From Notolepis coatsorum (Eukaryota; Chordata; Actinopteri; Aulopiformes; Paralepididae), in NCBI GenBank assembly GCA_963971535.1, contig OZ020598.1, positions 97,991,634-98,055,633 on the forward strand: a DNA stretch of 64,000 nt. The letters run 5' to 3'. How positions within the stretch are numbered: position 1 is the first letter of the stretch; each line of letters opens with the position of its first letter. A model generated the notes under the pieces. The model was not told the DNA's origin. It made no database searches and saw only the letters and a program-made list of their open reading frames with translations. The position numbers and the translations under genes are program-made. Shown piece by piece: positions 9,336 to 18,990 of this stretch.

Positions 9336-12300
9336 ATGGACCCTGCCAATCCTTATACCTTTCTTGCTCGGTCCCTCCTCCACCAGGCTCCCCACTCCTC
9401 TCTTTCTATCTCTACCCCTAAACCTGTATACCCAATCAAAACTAGAATATCCCGTTACGCTCCGCTTTACCCAGCTCGTCCTTGTGCGATAAACCATGCC
9501 AACTTAATTGCGATTAAACCTACCCGCATGGCTGAAAACCGCGCTGCTAAGTATACAGAGAGTGTGAAGGTTGGCCTTATCAACATCCGCTCTCTGCCAA
9601 CCAAAGCTCTTTTGGTAAATGAACTGATAACAGACCATAGTCTCGACCTATTTGGCCTCACTGAGACATGGCTTAAACCTAATGATTTTCTGCCCTTAAA
9701 CGAGGCCTCACCCCCTAATTTTAGTAGCTCCCACATCGCACGCACCTCCAAGAAAGGAGGCGGAGTTGCTCTAATTTATGACTCTAAGCACAACTTTACA
9801 TCCGACGCAAACTGTAAGTTTTCCTCGTTTGAGGTGCTCCTGTTGCATCCCTCTCCACCCAACAGAAAGTGTGGCGGTCTGATTCCTACCTCCACTGCAT
9901 CCTTTGTAATGGCTGTCCTATACCGCCCCCCAGGCCCTTACACCCTCTTCCTAGATGAATTTTCAACTTTCATCTCTGAGCTTGTTATGCGCTCAGATAA
10001 CATTTTAATTGTTGGTGATTTTAACATTCATTCCAATAAAACTCTAGATCCCCTAAATAAGGCTTTTACCGACATCATTGACTCTGTCGGTCTCATTCAA
10101 ATCGTTGACCAACCCACTCACAGTGGTGGGAACACCCTTGACCTAGTCCTAGCCCGCGGTCTCACTGTGTCAAATTTGACCGTCTCCCCCTATGTTCCTG
10201 CTCTCTCAGACCACTACCTCATCAAATTTCAAATTGATCTGACGGTTTCTCGCCCAGACAGTGTAGAATCCTACATGAGCCGTCGTATTAACGCCTCAAC
10301 TGTCCCAATTCTAGTTAACTGCCTACCAGACACCCTCTCTCCCTTCCTCTCTTACTCTGGCCCCCTTGATCTCTTTACAGACAAACTTAATGCCGCCCTT
10401 CGTAGCACCCTCGACATTGTCGCTCCCCTTAAACCTAAAATTAAACGTGCTCCGCAAAAACGAACTCCCTGGTTTACGGAGGAAACGCGCTCCTTTAAAA
10501 AGGCTTGTCGCAAACTTGAACATAAATGGCGTTCGACCAAACTCGAAGTATTCCGCCTCGCCTGGAATGATAGTTTACGTAACTACAAAAAGGCACTCTC
10601 ACTTGCCAAAACCTCTTATTTTTCCAGGCTCATAAATGAAAACAAAAACAACTCAAAGTTTCTGTTTGACACAGTTGCAAAACTTACGCAGAAACAACCA
10701 AGTGCCCTAAACCATGCGTTCTCGGCTAACGAATTCATGACATTTTTTACCAAGAAAATTGACCTCATTAGAGATGAAATTGTTGCTTTACTCAACAATC
10801 AGAGTCCCTCCCAACCTTTGACGGGCATTCCCCCTGACTTTGATTCCAGTCATACGCTATGCTGCCTTGAAAACGTCTCACTTAGTGCCCTCTCTAAACT
10901 GGTTGGCGTGGCTAAACCTTCAACCTGTCTGTTTGACCCTCTCCCAGCAACTCTCATCAAAAAACTCTTCCCAACTCTAGGCCCTGCCCTACTCAATATC
11001 TTCAACACCTCTTTGTCTACTGGCGTGGTGCCCCTGGCCTTTAAATCAGCCGTCATTAAACCATTACTTAAAAAACCGAACCTCGACCCTCTAATCTTGA
11101 AAAATTACAGACCTATCTCCAATCTCCCATTCCTATCCAAAGTGTTAGAACGGATCGTCGCAACGCAACTTACTGACCATTTATCAAACAATAATCTTAA
11201 TGAATCATTTCAATCTGGCTTTAGAGCCTTACACTCCACCGAAACGGCGGTTACCAAAGTCACAAATGACTTACTGCTCTCTCTTGACTCAAACCTCACC
11301 TCTGTGCTCTTATTACTTGATCTCAGTGCAGCCTTTGACACTATCGATCACTCGATTCTTCTAGGTCGGCTTGAGAACCATGTTGGCATTCGGGGTCTCG
11401 CACTAGCTTGGTTTAAATCCTATTTAACTGATAGAACACACTGCGTGGTCTATAATGATTTAACATCTGAGACCCTCCCAGTGCAATGTGGTGTCCCACA
11501 AGGCTCTGTCCTGGGCCCTTTGCTATTTTCGATTTACATGCTACCCCTCGGCGATATCATACGCAAATTTGGCATAAACTTTCATTTTTACGCTGATGAC
11601 ACCCAATTATATATACCTATTAAGCCAAATGATTCCTCCCAACTACAAAACCTTGAGGCCTGCTTGCTTGCCGTCAAAAAATGGATGTCGCAAAACTTTC
11701 TACTCCTTAATGCAGATAAAACTGAGATGTTAATTGTTGGCCCCCCAAACCACAGAGGCCTGTTTCAGGACATCTCCCTCAACTTTGATACCTGTCATGT
11801 ATCCCAGAGCTCCACCATAAAAAACCTCGGAGTCATTTTTGATTCCTCCCTCTCATTTAATGCACATATAAAAAACGTCACCAAAATTGCATTCTTCCAT
11901 CTTCGTAATATCGCAAAAATACGCCCCATTTTAACTCTGGCTGATGCTGAAACCCTGATTCATGCTTTTGTCTCATCACGTCTGGACTACTGTAATGCAC
12001 TTTTTTCAGGCTTACCTAATTCAAGCATCAAAAATCTTCAACTCGTGCAAAATGCGGCTGCACGGATACTAACTAGAACTAGAAAATTTGATCACATCAC
12101 ACCAGTTTTGTCCGCCCTACATTGGCTTCCTATCCAAGCCCGCTCTGACTTTAAAGTGCTACTCCTCACCTACAAAATTTTAAATGGGCTTGCACCGCTC
12201 TATCTATCTGATCTCATCTCCCGATACTCGCCCGCTCGTGCTCTGCGCTCACAAAATGCGGGGCTTCTATCGACCCCTAGGGTTAAAAAGAAATCCGCCG

Positions 12301-12437
12301 GCCACAGAGCCTTTGTCTACCGCGCTCCCTACCTGTGGAACAAATTACCTGCCGTCATCAGGGGCGCCTGCTCTGTCGAAGCTTTTAAATCCCTGCTTAA
12401 GACTCATCTTTTCTCTCTCTCCTTCAACCTACCTTGA
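9336..12437 (+). CDS. LINE ORF2 endonuclease-reverse transcriptase
   Basis: About 1033 residues from the ATG at 9336; the frame is open from 9297, and a second candidate start is the ATG at 9528. An apurinic-type endonuclease domain covers roughly residues 78-310, with GLINIRSL, LTETW, GDFNIHS (around 226) and SDHYLI (around 291). The reverse transcriptase follows, with NYRPISNLPFLSKVLER near 590, LLDLSAAFDTIDH, GVPQGSVLGP, and the catalytic YADD at about 752-755. The C-terminus has the LDYCNALFSGLP and HITPVLSALHWLPI blocks typical of L2. It would nick target DNA and prime reverse transcription of its own RNA in the nucleus. No stop or frameshift is seen, and all catalytic motifs look present. 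Confidence 0.93.
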   Translation: MDPANPYTFLARSLLHQAPHSSLSISTPKPVYPIKTRISRYAPLYPARPCAINHANLIAIKPTRMAENRAAKYTESVKVGLINIRSLPTKALLVNELITDHSLDLFGLTETWLKPNDFLPLNEASPPNFSSSHIARTSKKGGGVALIYDSKHNFTSDANCKFSSFEVLLLHPSPPNRKCGGLIPTSTASFVMAVLYRPPGPYTLFLDEFSTFISELVMRSDNILIVGDFNIHSNKTLDPLNKAFTDIIDSVGLIQIVDQPTHSGGNTLDLVLARGLTVSNLTVSPYVPALSDHYLIKFQIDLTVSRPDSVESYMSRRINASTVPILVNCLPDTLSPFLSYSGPLDLFTDKLNAALRSTLDIVAPLKPKIKRAPQKRTPWFTEETRSFKKACRKLEHKWRSTKLEVFRLAWNDSLRNYKKALSLAKTSYFSRLINENKNNSKFLFDTVAKLTQKQPSALNHAFSANEFMTFFTKKIDLIRDEIVALLNNQSPSQPLTGIPPDFDSSHTLCCLENVSLSALSKLVGVAKPSTCLFDPLPATLIKKLFPTLGPALLNIFNTSLSTGVVPLAFKSAVIKPLLKKPNLDPLILKNYRPISNLPFLSKVLERIVATQLTDHLSNNNLNESFQSGFRALHSTETAVTKVTNDLLLSLDSNLTSVLLLLDLSAAFDTIDHSILLGRLENHVGIRGLALAWFKSYLTDRTHCVVYNDLTSETLPVQCGVPQGSVLGPLLFSIYMLPLGDIIRKFGINFHFYADDTQLYIPIKPNDSSQLQNLEACLLAVKKWMSQNFLLLNADKTEMLIVGPPNHRGLFQDISLNFDTCHVSQSSTIKNLGVIFDSSLSFNAHIKNVTKIAFFHLRNIAKIRPILTLADAETLIHAFVSSRLDYCNALFSGLPNSSIKNLQLVQNAAARILTRTRKFDHITPVLSALHWLPIQARSDFKVLLLTYKILNGLAPLYLSDLISRYSPARALRSQNAGLLSTPRVKKKSAGHRAFVYRAPYLWNKLPAVIRGACSVEAFKSLLKTHLFSLSFNLP

Positions 12438-13955
12438 TCTCACCTGGTCGGGGACTGACCTTTAGATTAATCTGTGTAGTTTAGTTATGGTACAGGGTAC
12501 TACATGGTACCACTGGGTAGTTTACTATAGGGTAGTTTAGTTAGGGTACAGGGTACTACATGGTACCACAGAGTACTACTTGGTACTGCATGGCATTACA
12601 GGGTACTACATGGCTTACACAGCTCTACATGGCACTACAGGGTACTACATGGCACCACAGGGTACTACATGGCACTACAGGGTACTACAGGATACTACGG
12701 GGTACTACATGGCACTATGGGGTACTATAGGGTACTACATGGCACTACGGGGTACTACATGGCACTACAGGGTACTACATGTCTGCTCCTTTGCAGCACC
12801 ACAAACATGGGAACTCTCTAACTCTTCCCCCCCCCCCCCCTCTCCCCCCCCCCCCCTCCCCCCCCCCCCCCCTCTCCCTCCCCCTTCTCTCTGAGTACCC
12901 GTCTCCTGGCGCTGACCAAGGTGATGGATGCCTCGGGGTCTTGGCCAAGCTTGTAGTGACTGCTCTACATGCACCTCCGAGGCATTGGATCAGTTATTCA
13001 CCGCCGTCTGTCCGTGGTCCTGTCAACTGATTAACAGACTGTTAACAGATTAACAGTCAACGCGGTTTCATTGCTGGGTTAAGTACTTCTATTCTATTCA
13101 CATAATACGCTTACTTCATATATCTACTCCATTCACATATATGCCTACCACTTGTATCTATTGCTATGTCCGCCTACTACAATCTCATGAGCTGTCTAAC
13201 GCCTGTCCCGTCTCCCTGTCTTCCTATGACTTGCTGTCCTGGAGTGTTGACCGGAGTGTTGGACGTCACGTGACGAAGGCCGGGAGATTGCGACCCCCTC
13301 TGCGTGCCCCCCTGTCTTCGGAGGTTTCGTAGTGGTGACCGGAGTGCCGGATGTCCCGCGATGATGTCGGGGAGTTCGCGATCCTCTCTGTGCCACCCCC
13401 CCCTTCCCCCTGTCTCCGGCTGTCCCTGAGCAACGACCGGAGTGTTGAATGTCCCGTGACTAAGACGGGGAGGACGTGACCCTCTTGCGCCGCCCCTGTG
13501 CTTCAAATAGATCCGCTATCAACTCTATCTTTAATTTTTCAAAATGTACAGTTGCTATTGCATGCACTCATCTGTGTTTCACCACACACATGAGTGCATG
13601 CTTACCAACTGTCCGTCTGCAACACTACTATCACCGACATCTAAGAAGGGAGATCCCCCCTTGAACGGCCCTTCTAAGGTTTCTCTCCTCCACATTGCCT
13701 GTGGAGCTTTTTTCCCTATTGTTAGGTTTTAGTGAGTTTTTCCTTACCTTCGCGTGGGGTATGTCTGGGAGTGCTTGCATTCTTTCATTTATTTGCATTC
13801 ATCTAAAAAATGTTTGGACCCTATGGTATTCTTGTTCTGTTCCTGACTTATTGTTATGTTGTCTTCTTGACTTGTTTAAAGAAGACCTGTACGGCCCATG
13901 GGGACATTAACGTGTGTTGTCGGGCCCTATAAATAAATTTGATTTGATTTGATTT
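12438..13955 (+). other. L2 3' UTR with internal arrays and tail
   Basis: At 12495-12780 there is a GGTACTACATGGCACTACA array. At about 12827-12886 there is a poly-C rich tract. At about 13235-13500 three diverged units of about 100 bp carry GACCGGAGTGTTGGA. From 13640 the sequence resembles the conserved fish L2 end (CCTTCTAAGGTTTCTCTCC ... GAGTTTTTCCTTACC). It closes with AAATAAATTTGATTTGATTTG. Confidence 0.75.
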
Positions 13956-13960
13956 GATTG

Positions 13961-14438
13961 CAGAATGGGTACAGTGACGTCACAGGCCCGGATTGATTGA
14001 TTGATTGATTGAAAACTTTATTAACAGATTGCAGAATGGGTACAGTGACGTCACAGGCCCGGATTGATTGATTGATTGATTGAAAACTTTATTAACAGAT
14101 TGCAGAATGGGTATAGAGGTGTGAGAGGTGTGATAGGTGTGATAGGTGTGAGAGGTGTGATAGGTGTGAGAGGTGGGATAGGTGGGATAGGTGTGATAGG
14201 TGTGATAGGTGTGATAGGTGGGATCGGTGTGATAGGTGTGATAGGTGTGATAGGTGTGATAGGTGTGAGAGGTGTGATAGGTGTGAGAGGTGTGATAGGT
14301 GGGATAGGTGTGAGAGGTGTGAGAGGTGTGAGAGGTGTGATAGGTGTGATAGGTGTGATAGGTGTGATAGGTGGGATCATGTGTGATAGGTGTGATAGGT
14401 GTGATAGGTGGGATCGGTGTGATAGGTGTGAGAGGTGT
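13961..14438 (+). repeat. left arm of foldback element (inner part)
   Basis: This resumes the arm on the far side of the L2 insertion: two GATTGATTGAAAACTTTATT units with GGGTACAGTGACGTCACAGG, then the (GTGATAGGTG)n block that ends at the palindrome centre. Confidence 0.8.
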
Positions 14439-14556
14439 CCGATCACACCTATCACACCTCTCACACCTATCACACCGATCCCACATAGCACACCTATCAC
14501 ACCTATCACACCTCTCACACCTATCACACCTCTCACACCTATCACACCTCTATACC
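14109..14556. repeat. 10-bp minisatellite at the palindrome centre
   Basis: 14109-14438 is built from GTGATAGGTG and GTGAGAGGTG decamers. From 14440 to 14556 the same decamers run inverted (CACCTATCAC). The switch falls at about 14439. The left block is about three times longer than the right. Confidence 0.85.
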
Positions 14557-15372
14557 TCACACCTCTATCTGCAATCTGTTAATAAAGTTTTCAATCAATC
14601 AATCAATCAATCAATCCGGGCCTGTGACGTCACTGTACCCATTCTGCAATCTGTTAATAAAGTTTTCAATCAATCAATCAATCAATCCGGGCCTGTGACG
14701 TCACTGTACTCATTCTGCAATCTGTTAATAAAGTTTTCAATCAATCAATCAGGGCCTGTGGCGGTCACGTGTACCCATTCTGCAATCTGTTAATAAAGTT
14801 TTCAATCAATCAATCAATCAATCCCGCAGTGCATCAGCCAATGCCCGCAGTGCAATACTCCAATTCAGCCATTGGGTGGGACGGTCACGTGACCCAAATC
14901 ACGTGACCCAAATCAGCCAATGGAAGCGAGGGGCCTCAGCCTGCTGCTGCTGTGGTGGTTCTGTGGTTCTGCAGCTGGTTACCCGGATGTTGGTTTTTTA
15001 CATCGAATTCCATACACCGCAATTATGCATCGAATTTTTTACATCGAATTATATACACCGCAATTATGCATCGAATTTTTTTTTTGGCGTCGAATTGAAT
15101 TTTATTATGCATTCGAATTGTTTTATTAACACTGCATTTTTATTTCGCATATGTAAATTCGGAGCAAAGAAATTCAGATACATGATTGTATTTATTTGCA
15201 ATGCTATAAATTCGGTGTCTGAAACTATAAATGCGGTGTCTGAAATAATTCAGATACAAAAATGCGGTGTCTGAAAAAATTCTGATACATGTTTTCAAAG
15301 TTATTATTTTCAATGCTATAAATGCGGTGTCTGATTAAATTCAAATACTTCTGGCACTCATTTGCTTCCATA
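14440..15372 (-). repeat. right arm of foldback element
   Basis: Inverted copy of the left arm in the same order: decamers, three to four GTTAATAAAGTTTTCAATC units, the ACGTGACCCAAATC pair, TTATGCATCGAATTTTT repeats, and TATAAATGCGGTGTCTG repeats, ending GCTTCCATA at 15372. Confidence 0.85.
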
Positions 15373-15378
15373 ATAGAC

Positions 15379-16555
15379 CCCCCTATATGCTGCGCGCAAC
15401 CCCCATCCCTCCCTCCCTCCGCTCCATTATTGTTTAACACAATGGGGACCAGCCATGAGTTAACTCTGGTTTCGGTGCCATGCGTTGTGGACCAGAGAGT
15501 TGTTATTGTTTTATTCCATATTAATCACTGTATCAACGTCCCCCATCGACTCTGCAGATCTACCCGCATTTGTGATTTCGGCAACATGCAATACCGGCCA
15601 GATCCTCTTAGGGGCGCCATCGCTCCACTGCAGTATCATTGAGGGCGAATGGGGAAAAAAATTATTTTACTGTCTATGGGCGTTTCATATGAGCCTGGAT
15701 CCCAAGCGAACATCCTCCACCGTTGATCACGGTTCGAAGCACAGATTTCAGCCTGGAATAATGGGATTTATGATCAGCCAATGGACATATCGATATACCA
15801 GATGCCGATGAATAATGGGGAAATGCTGCCGGCGATCACATGGGCTGACGGTAGGACACTCTTCACCCAAATTACAGCCGGATCAGACATTGTTGTAAAA
15901 CGCAAGCGATCGATCAGTGAATGTGGCTACTTGCACGGACACTGTATTGCTAATCAATAATACTAATCGGCGTCCCCCGCCGCCCCCATTTCATCCATAG
16001 ATGCTCTGTAATAGTCCGGATGATAAGCAGTTTGTTTTATTTCATTCGTATATATACAACAGAAATGCCGTTCGATATAACGTTACTAGCCTTTAGCCCT
16101 ATAAATAGCTTTCCAGAAAAAAATTTGAGATGAAAACTGCGATAAAGCTTATATTCACGACGCTAAAAAATGACAACCAACCGATGGATTTTTATTTTCT
16201 TTAAGCCATTATGAAGGCACAGTTTATGCACTCAAGTGACAATGAGAATGGACAGATAGCAATACTATAAAGTATATAGCTATCCAAAAGTACATCGGTT
16301 TGTTTACAAAGCGTTGTCCTCCAGCCACATATTAGATGGCGAGGGCCGGTCGTCAAAGTGTTAATAATGCTGTTTTTATGAATACCGTTAGATGTAGGCC
16401 CATCCTCTATATCTATACACTCGTTTATAGTTAACGGGTATGTTAAATTAGAATAATACGTCATTCGTTTGCGTTGCCAAGCTGGTTGATAGCCTACACC
16501 ATTTGAAATTCCATAGCAACTATACATCTTTAGGAAAGAAAAATCTATGCCAAGT
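15379..16555. other. unassigned region with short ORF fragments
   Basis: No repeat or element end is recognised. A 108-codon frame at 15485-15811 has no ATG start (it opens at TTG) and contains a Cys-Asn-x-Gly ... Cys ... Gly-x-Trp spacing loosely like a sushi module. A second short frame runs about 15740-15958 in another phase. The region is rich in GATC- and CG-containing words compared with its neighbours. I do not assign a gene. Confidence 0.4.
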
Positions 16556-16617
16556 GTTATTTGTTAGTGTTAGTGTTATTTGTTCATGAGTTATTTGTTA
16601 GTGGTATTTGTTCATGG
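16556..16617. repeat. GTTATTTGTTCATGA repeat, second site
   Basis: Same unit and orientation as at 5817-5925. Confidence 0.6.
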
Positions 16618-16624
16618 GTCTGAC

Positions 16625-16893
16625 TGCCTGGGGCGAAATTGTTCCGAGGTCTGCTGGTCTGGGCCTTGAGGCTGCGCTACCATTTGCCGAACAGCAACGG
16701 CTGAAACAGTGTGCTGTTGGGACGACTGGGGTCCTTATTATTAACCCTGCGGTTATGACACACCATCCGTTGTATGTATCCTGGATGGAGAGGAGCTCAC
16801 AAGCACAGATGTTCTATTCGTTGTTGTTGGTGTTTAGGCCGATCGCTGTGTCGTCGGCAAACGTAATCACCCTGTTGGAGCTGTGCGTGGCTA
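16625..16893 (-). pseudogene. Rex1-like RT fragment, inverted
   Basis: On the minus strand 16840-16893 reads ATHSSNRVITFADDTAIGL, the catalytic FADD block of a Rex1-type reverse transcriptase. It is in the opposite orientation to the RT fragment that starts at about 16900. The remainder down to 16625 is too decayed to read. Confidence 0.55.
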
Positions 16894-16899
16894 ATCACT

Positions 16900-17410
16900 A
16901 CACACCACACTTTGACACACCACAACCAGTCACAGCCACACCGCCGCGCCCCCCACCAGCGCCCAGCACGTACACACTCGGGGCACTGAATCCCAGGAAG
17001 GCAGCTGGTCCAGACGGAGTACCTGGGAAGGAAGGTGCTCAAAGCATGTCAGCTCTCACAGGTCTTCACCATCCTCTTCAACCTCTCCTTGGCACAAGCA
17101 CTCATCCTGCCGAGAGTCTGCCACAATCATTCCTGTACCTAAGAAATCTGCCACAGGCAGCCTCAACGACTATCACACAGAAGCACTCACACCTGTCATC
17201 ACTAAGTGCTTCGAGAGGCTGGTGTTACACCACATCAAAGCCTGCCTCCCGCACAACTTTGACACACACAAGTTTGCTTATCGAGCAGACGGATCCACGG
17301 ACGACACTCTCCACTCTGCGCTGAGCCATCTGGAACACCGGGGGAGCTATGTGAAGAATGCTTTTCATTGAAAACAGCTCAGCCTTCAATATATTCATCC
17401 CGGACATTCT
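16900..17410 (+). pseudogene. Rex1/Babar-like LINE RT, N-terminal half
   Basis: The frame at 16960-17035 reads LGALNPRKAAGPDGVPG, the conserved RT entry block. Later pieces in other frames (LTPVITKCFERLVL, AFNIFIPDILV-like) show the same RT with several indels. It leads into the minisatellite at 17500 and picks up again after it. Confidence 0.65.
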
Positions 17411-17499
17411 GGTTATTAAACCGATTTAGGCCCCTCCCCACACTCGCCTGCTCTTAGATAAAGGACTTTTTGACTGCAGACGGTGAAGCTTGGCCCCCA

Positions 17500-18712
17500 C
17501 CTCTCCTCCACCCGCACACTCACACCACCTCTCCTCCACCCGCACACTCACACCACCTCTCCTCCACCCGCACACTCACACCACCTCTCCTCCACCCGCA
17601 CACTCACACCACCTCTCCTCCAGCCGCACACTCACACCACCTCTCCTCCAGCCGCACACTCAGCCCCACCTCTCCTCCACCCGCACACTCAGCCCCACCT
17701 CTCCTCCACCCGCACACTCACACCACCTCTCCTCCAGCCGCACACTCAGCACCACCTCTCCTCCACCCGCACACTCAGCACCACCTCTCCTCCACCCGCA
17801 CACTCAGCACCACCTCTCCTCCACCCGCACACTCACACCACCTCTCCTCCACCCGCACACTCACACCACCTCTCCTCCACCCGCACACTCACACCACCTC
17901 TCCTCCACCCGCACACTCAGCACCACCTCTCCTCCACCCGCACACTCACACCACCTCTCCTCCACCCGCACACTCACACCACCTCTCCTCCACCCGCACA
18001 CTCACACCACCTCTCCTCCACCCGCACACTCAGCCCCACCTCTCCTCCACCCGCAGACTCAGCACCACCTCTCCTCCACCCGCACACTCACACCACCTCT
18101 CCTCCACCCGCACACTCAGCCCCACCTCTCCTCCACCCGCACACTCAGCACCACCTCTCCTCCACCCGCACACTCACACCACCTCTCCTCCACCCGCACA
18201 CTCAGCACCACCTCTCCTCCACCCGCACACTCAGCCCCACCTCTCCTCCACCCGCACACTCACACCACCTCTCCTCCACCCGCACACTCAGCCCCACCTC
18301 TCCTCCACCCGCACACTCACACCACCTCTCCTCCACCCGCACACTCACACCACCTCTCCTCCACCCGCACACTCATCACCACCTCTCCTCCACCCGCACA
18401 CTCACACCACCTCTCCTCCACCCGCACACTCAGCCCCACCTCTCCTCCACCCGCACACTCAGCACCACCTCTCCTCCACCCGCACACTCACACCACCTCT
18501 CCTCCACCCGCACACTCAGCCCCACCTCTCCTCCACCGGCACACTCAGCCCCACCTCTCCTCCACCCGCACACTCAGCCCCACCTCTCCTCCACCCGCAC
18601 ACTCAGCCCCACCTCTCCTCCACCCGCACACTCAGCCCCACCTCTCCTCCACCCGCACACTCAGCACCACCTCTCCTCCACCCGCACACTCAGCCCCACC
18701 TCTCCTCCACGT
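17500..18712 (+). repeat. 28-bp minisatellite derived from LINE coding sequence
   Basis: About 43 copies of CACCTCTCCTCCACCCGCAC plus ACTCAGCC or ACTCACAC. Since 28 is not a multiple of three, all three forward frames are open for over 400 codons. The encoded HLSSTRTLS matches the residues just before the GVPQG-type block of Rex1 RTs, and that block follows the array directly. Confidence 0.9.
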
Positions 18713-18757
18713 GCTCCTCCACTCCTCCAGGGCTCTGTGCTGAGCCCACTTCTGTAA
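18700..18757 (+). pseudogene. Rex1-like RT, short continuation after the minisatellite
   Basis: One frame reads APPLLQGSVLSPLL, close to the GAPQGCVLSPLL block of Rex1 RTs, then a stop. Confidence 0.55.
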
Positions 18758-18990
18758 TAATAATACACTTTATTTGTATAGCACCTTTCATACAAGAATT
18801 GCAGCTCAAAGTGCTTCACAGCAGTAAAAAAAAAATTTAATCACATCGTTTTTCATATTGGGATCTAACATCTTAATATGCCTCTTTGTTTACTCTTTGA
18901 TTGTCAGTGATACACATAAAATAGACATCATGAAATTTGCAGATACACAAAAAAAACTAAAACAAAGTGCCTCAGCACAGCAGTATTTTA
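18757..18990 (-). mobile_element. retroposon 3' tail, (TTA)n type
   Basis: Minus strand: GAAAGGTGCTATACAAATAAAG followed by TGTATTATTATTA. The same family recurs at 31926-32211 (minus) and 59925-60045 (plus). No coding region is present. Confidence 0.55.

Larger units (their letters stand above)
7324..13955 (+). mobile_element. full-length L2-clade LINE
   Basis: Order: four tandem 5' monomers, leader, ORF1 (8418-9272), ORF2 (9336-12437), long 3' UTR, and an (ATTTG)n tail. It is flanked by GATTG at 7319-7323 and 13956-13960, which may be a 5-bp target duplication, though the tail makes this ambiguous. Both ORFs are uninterrupted, so it may be young. Clade assigned from ORF2 motifs and the esterase-type ORF1. 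Confidence 0.88.
6571..15372. mobile_element. foldback (giant palindrome) DNA element, interrupted by an L2 LINE
   Basis: The left arm (6571-7323 plus 13961-14438) and the right arm (14440-15372) are inverted copies meeting near 14439. The outermost bases are TATGGAAGC on the left and GCTTCCATA on the right. The flanks carry the 6-bp duplication ATAGAC at 6565-6570 and 15373-15378. A 6.6-kb L2 LINE sits in the left arm. Without it the element is about 2.2 kb and codes for nothing I can see. Superfamily unknown: the termini match none I can name with confidence. Confidence 0.8.

Noticed and set aside
13980..14793. Open frames of about 170 codons on both strands at the palindrome centre
   Set aside because: Low-complexity translations of a 10-bp repeat.
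17470..18840. Three parallel open frames of 417 to 456 codons
   Set aside because: They are the three phases of one 28-bp minisatellite.
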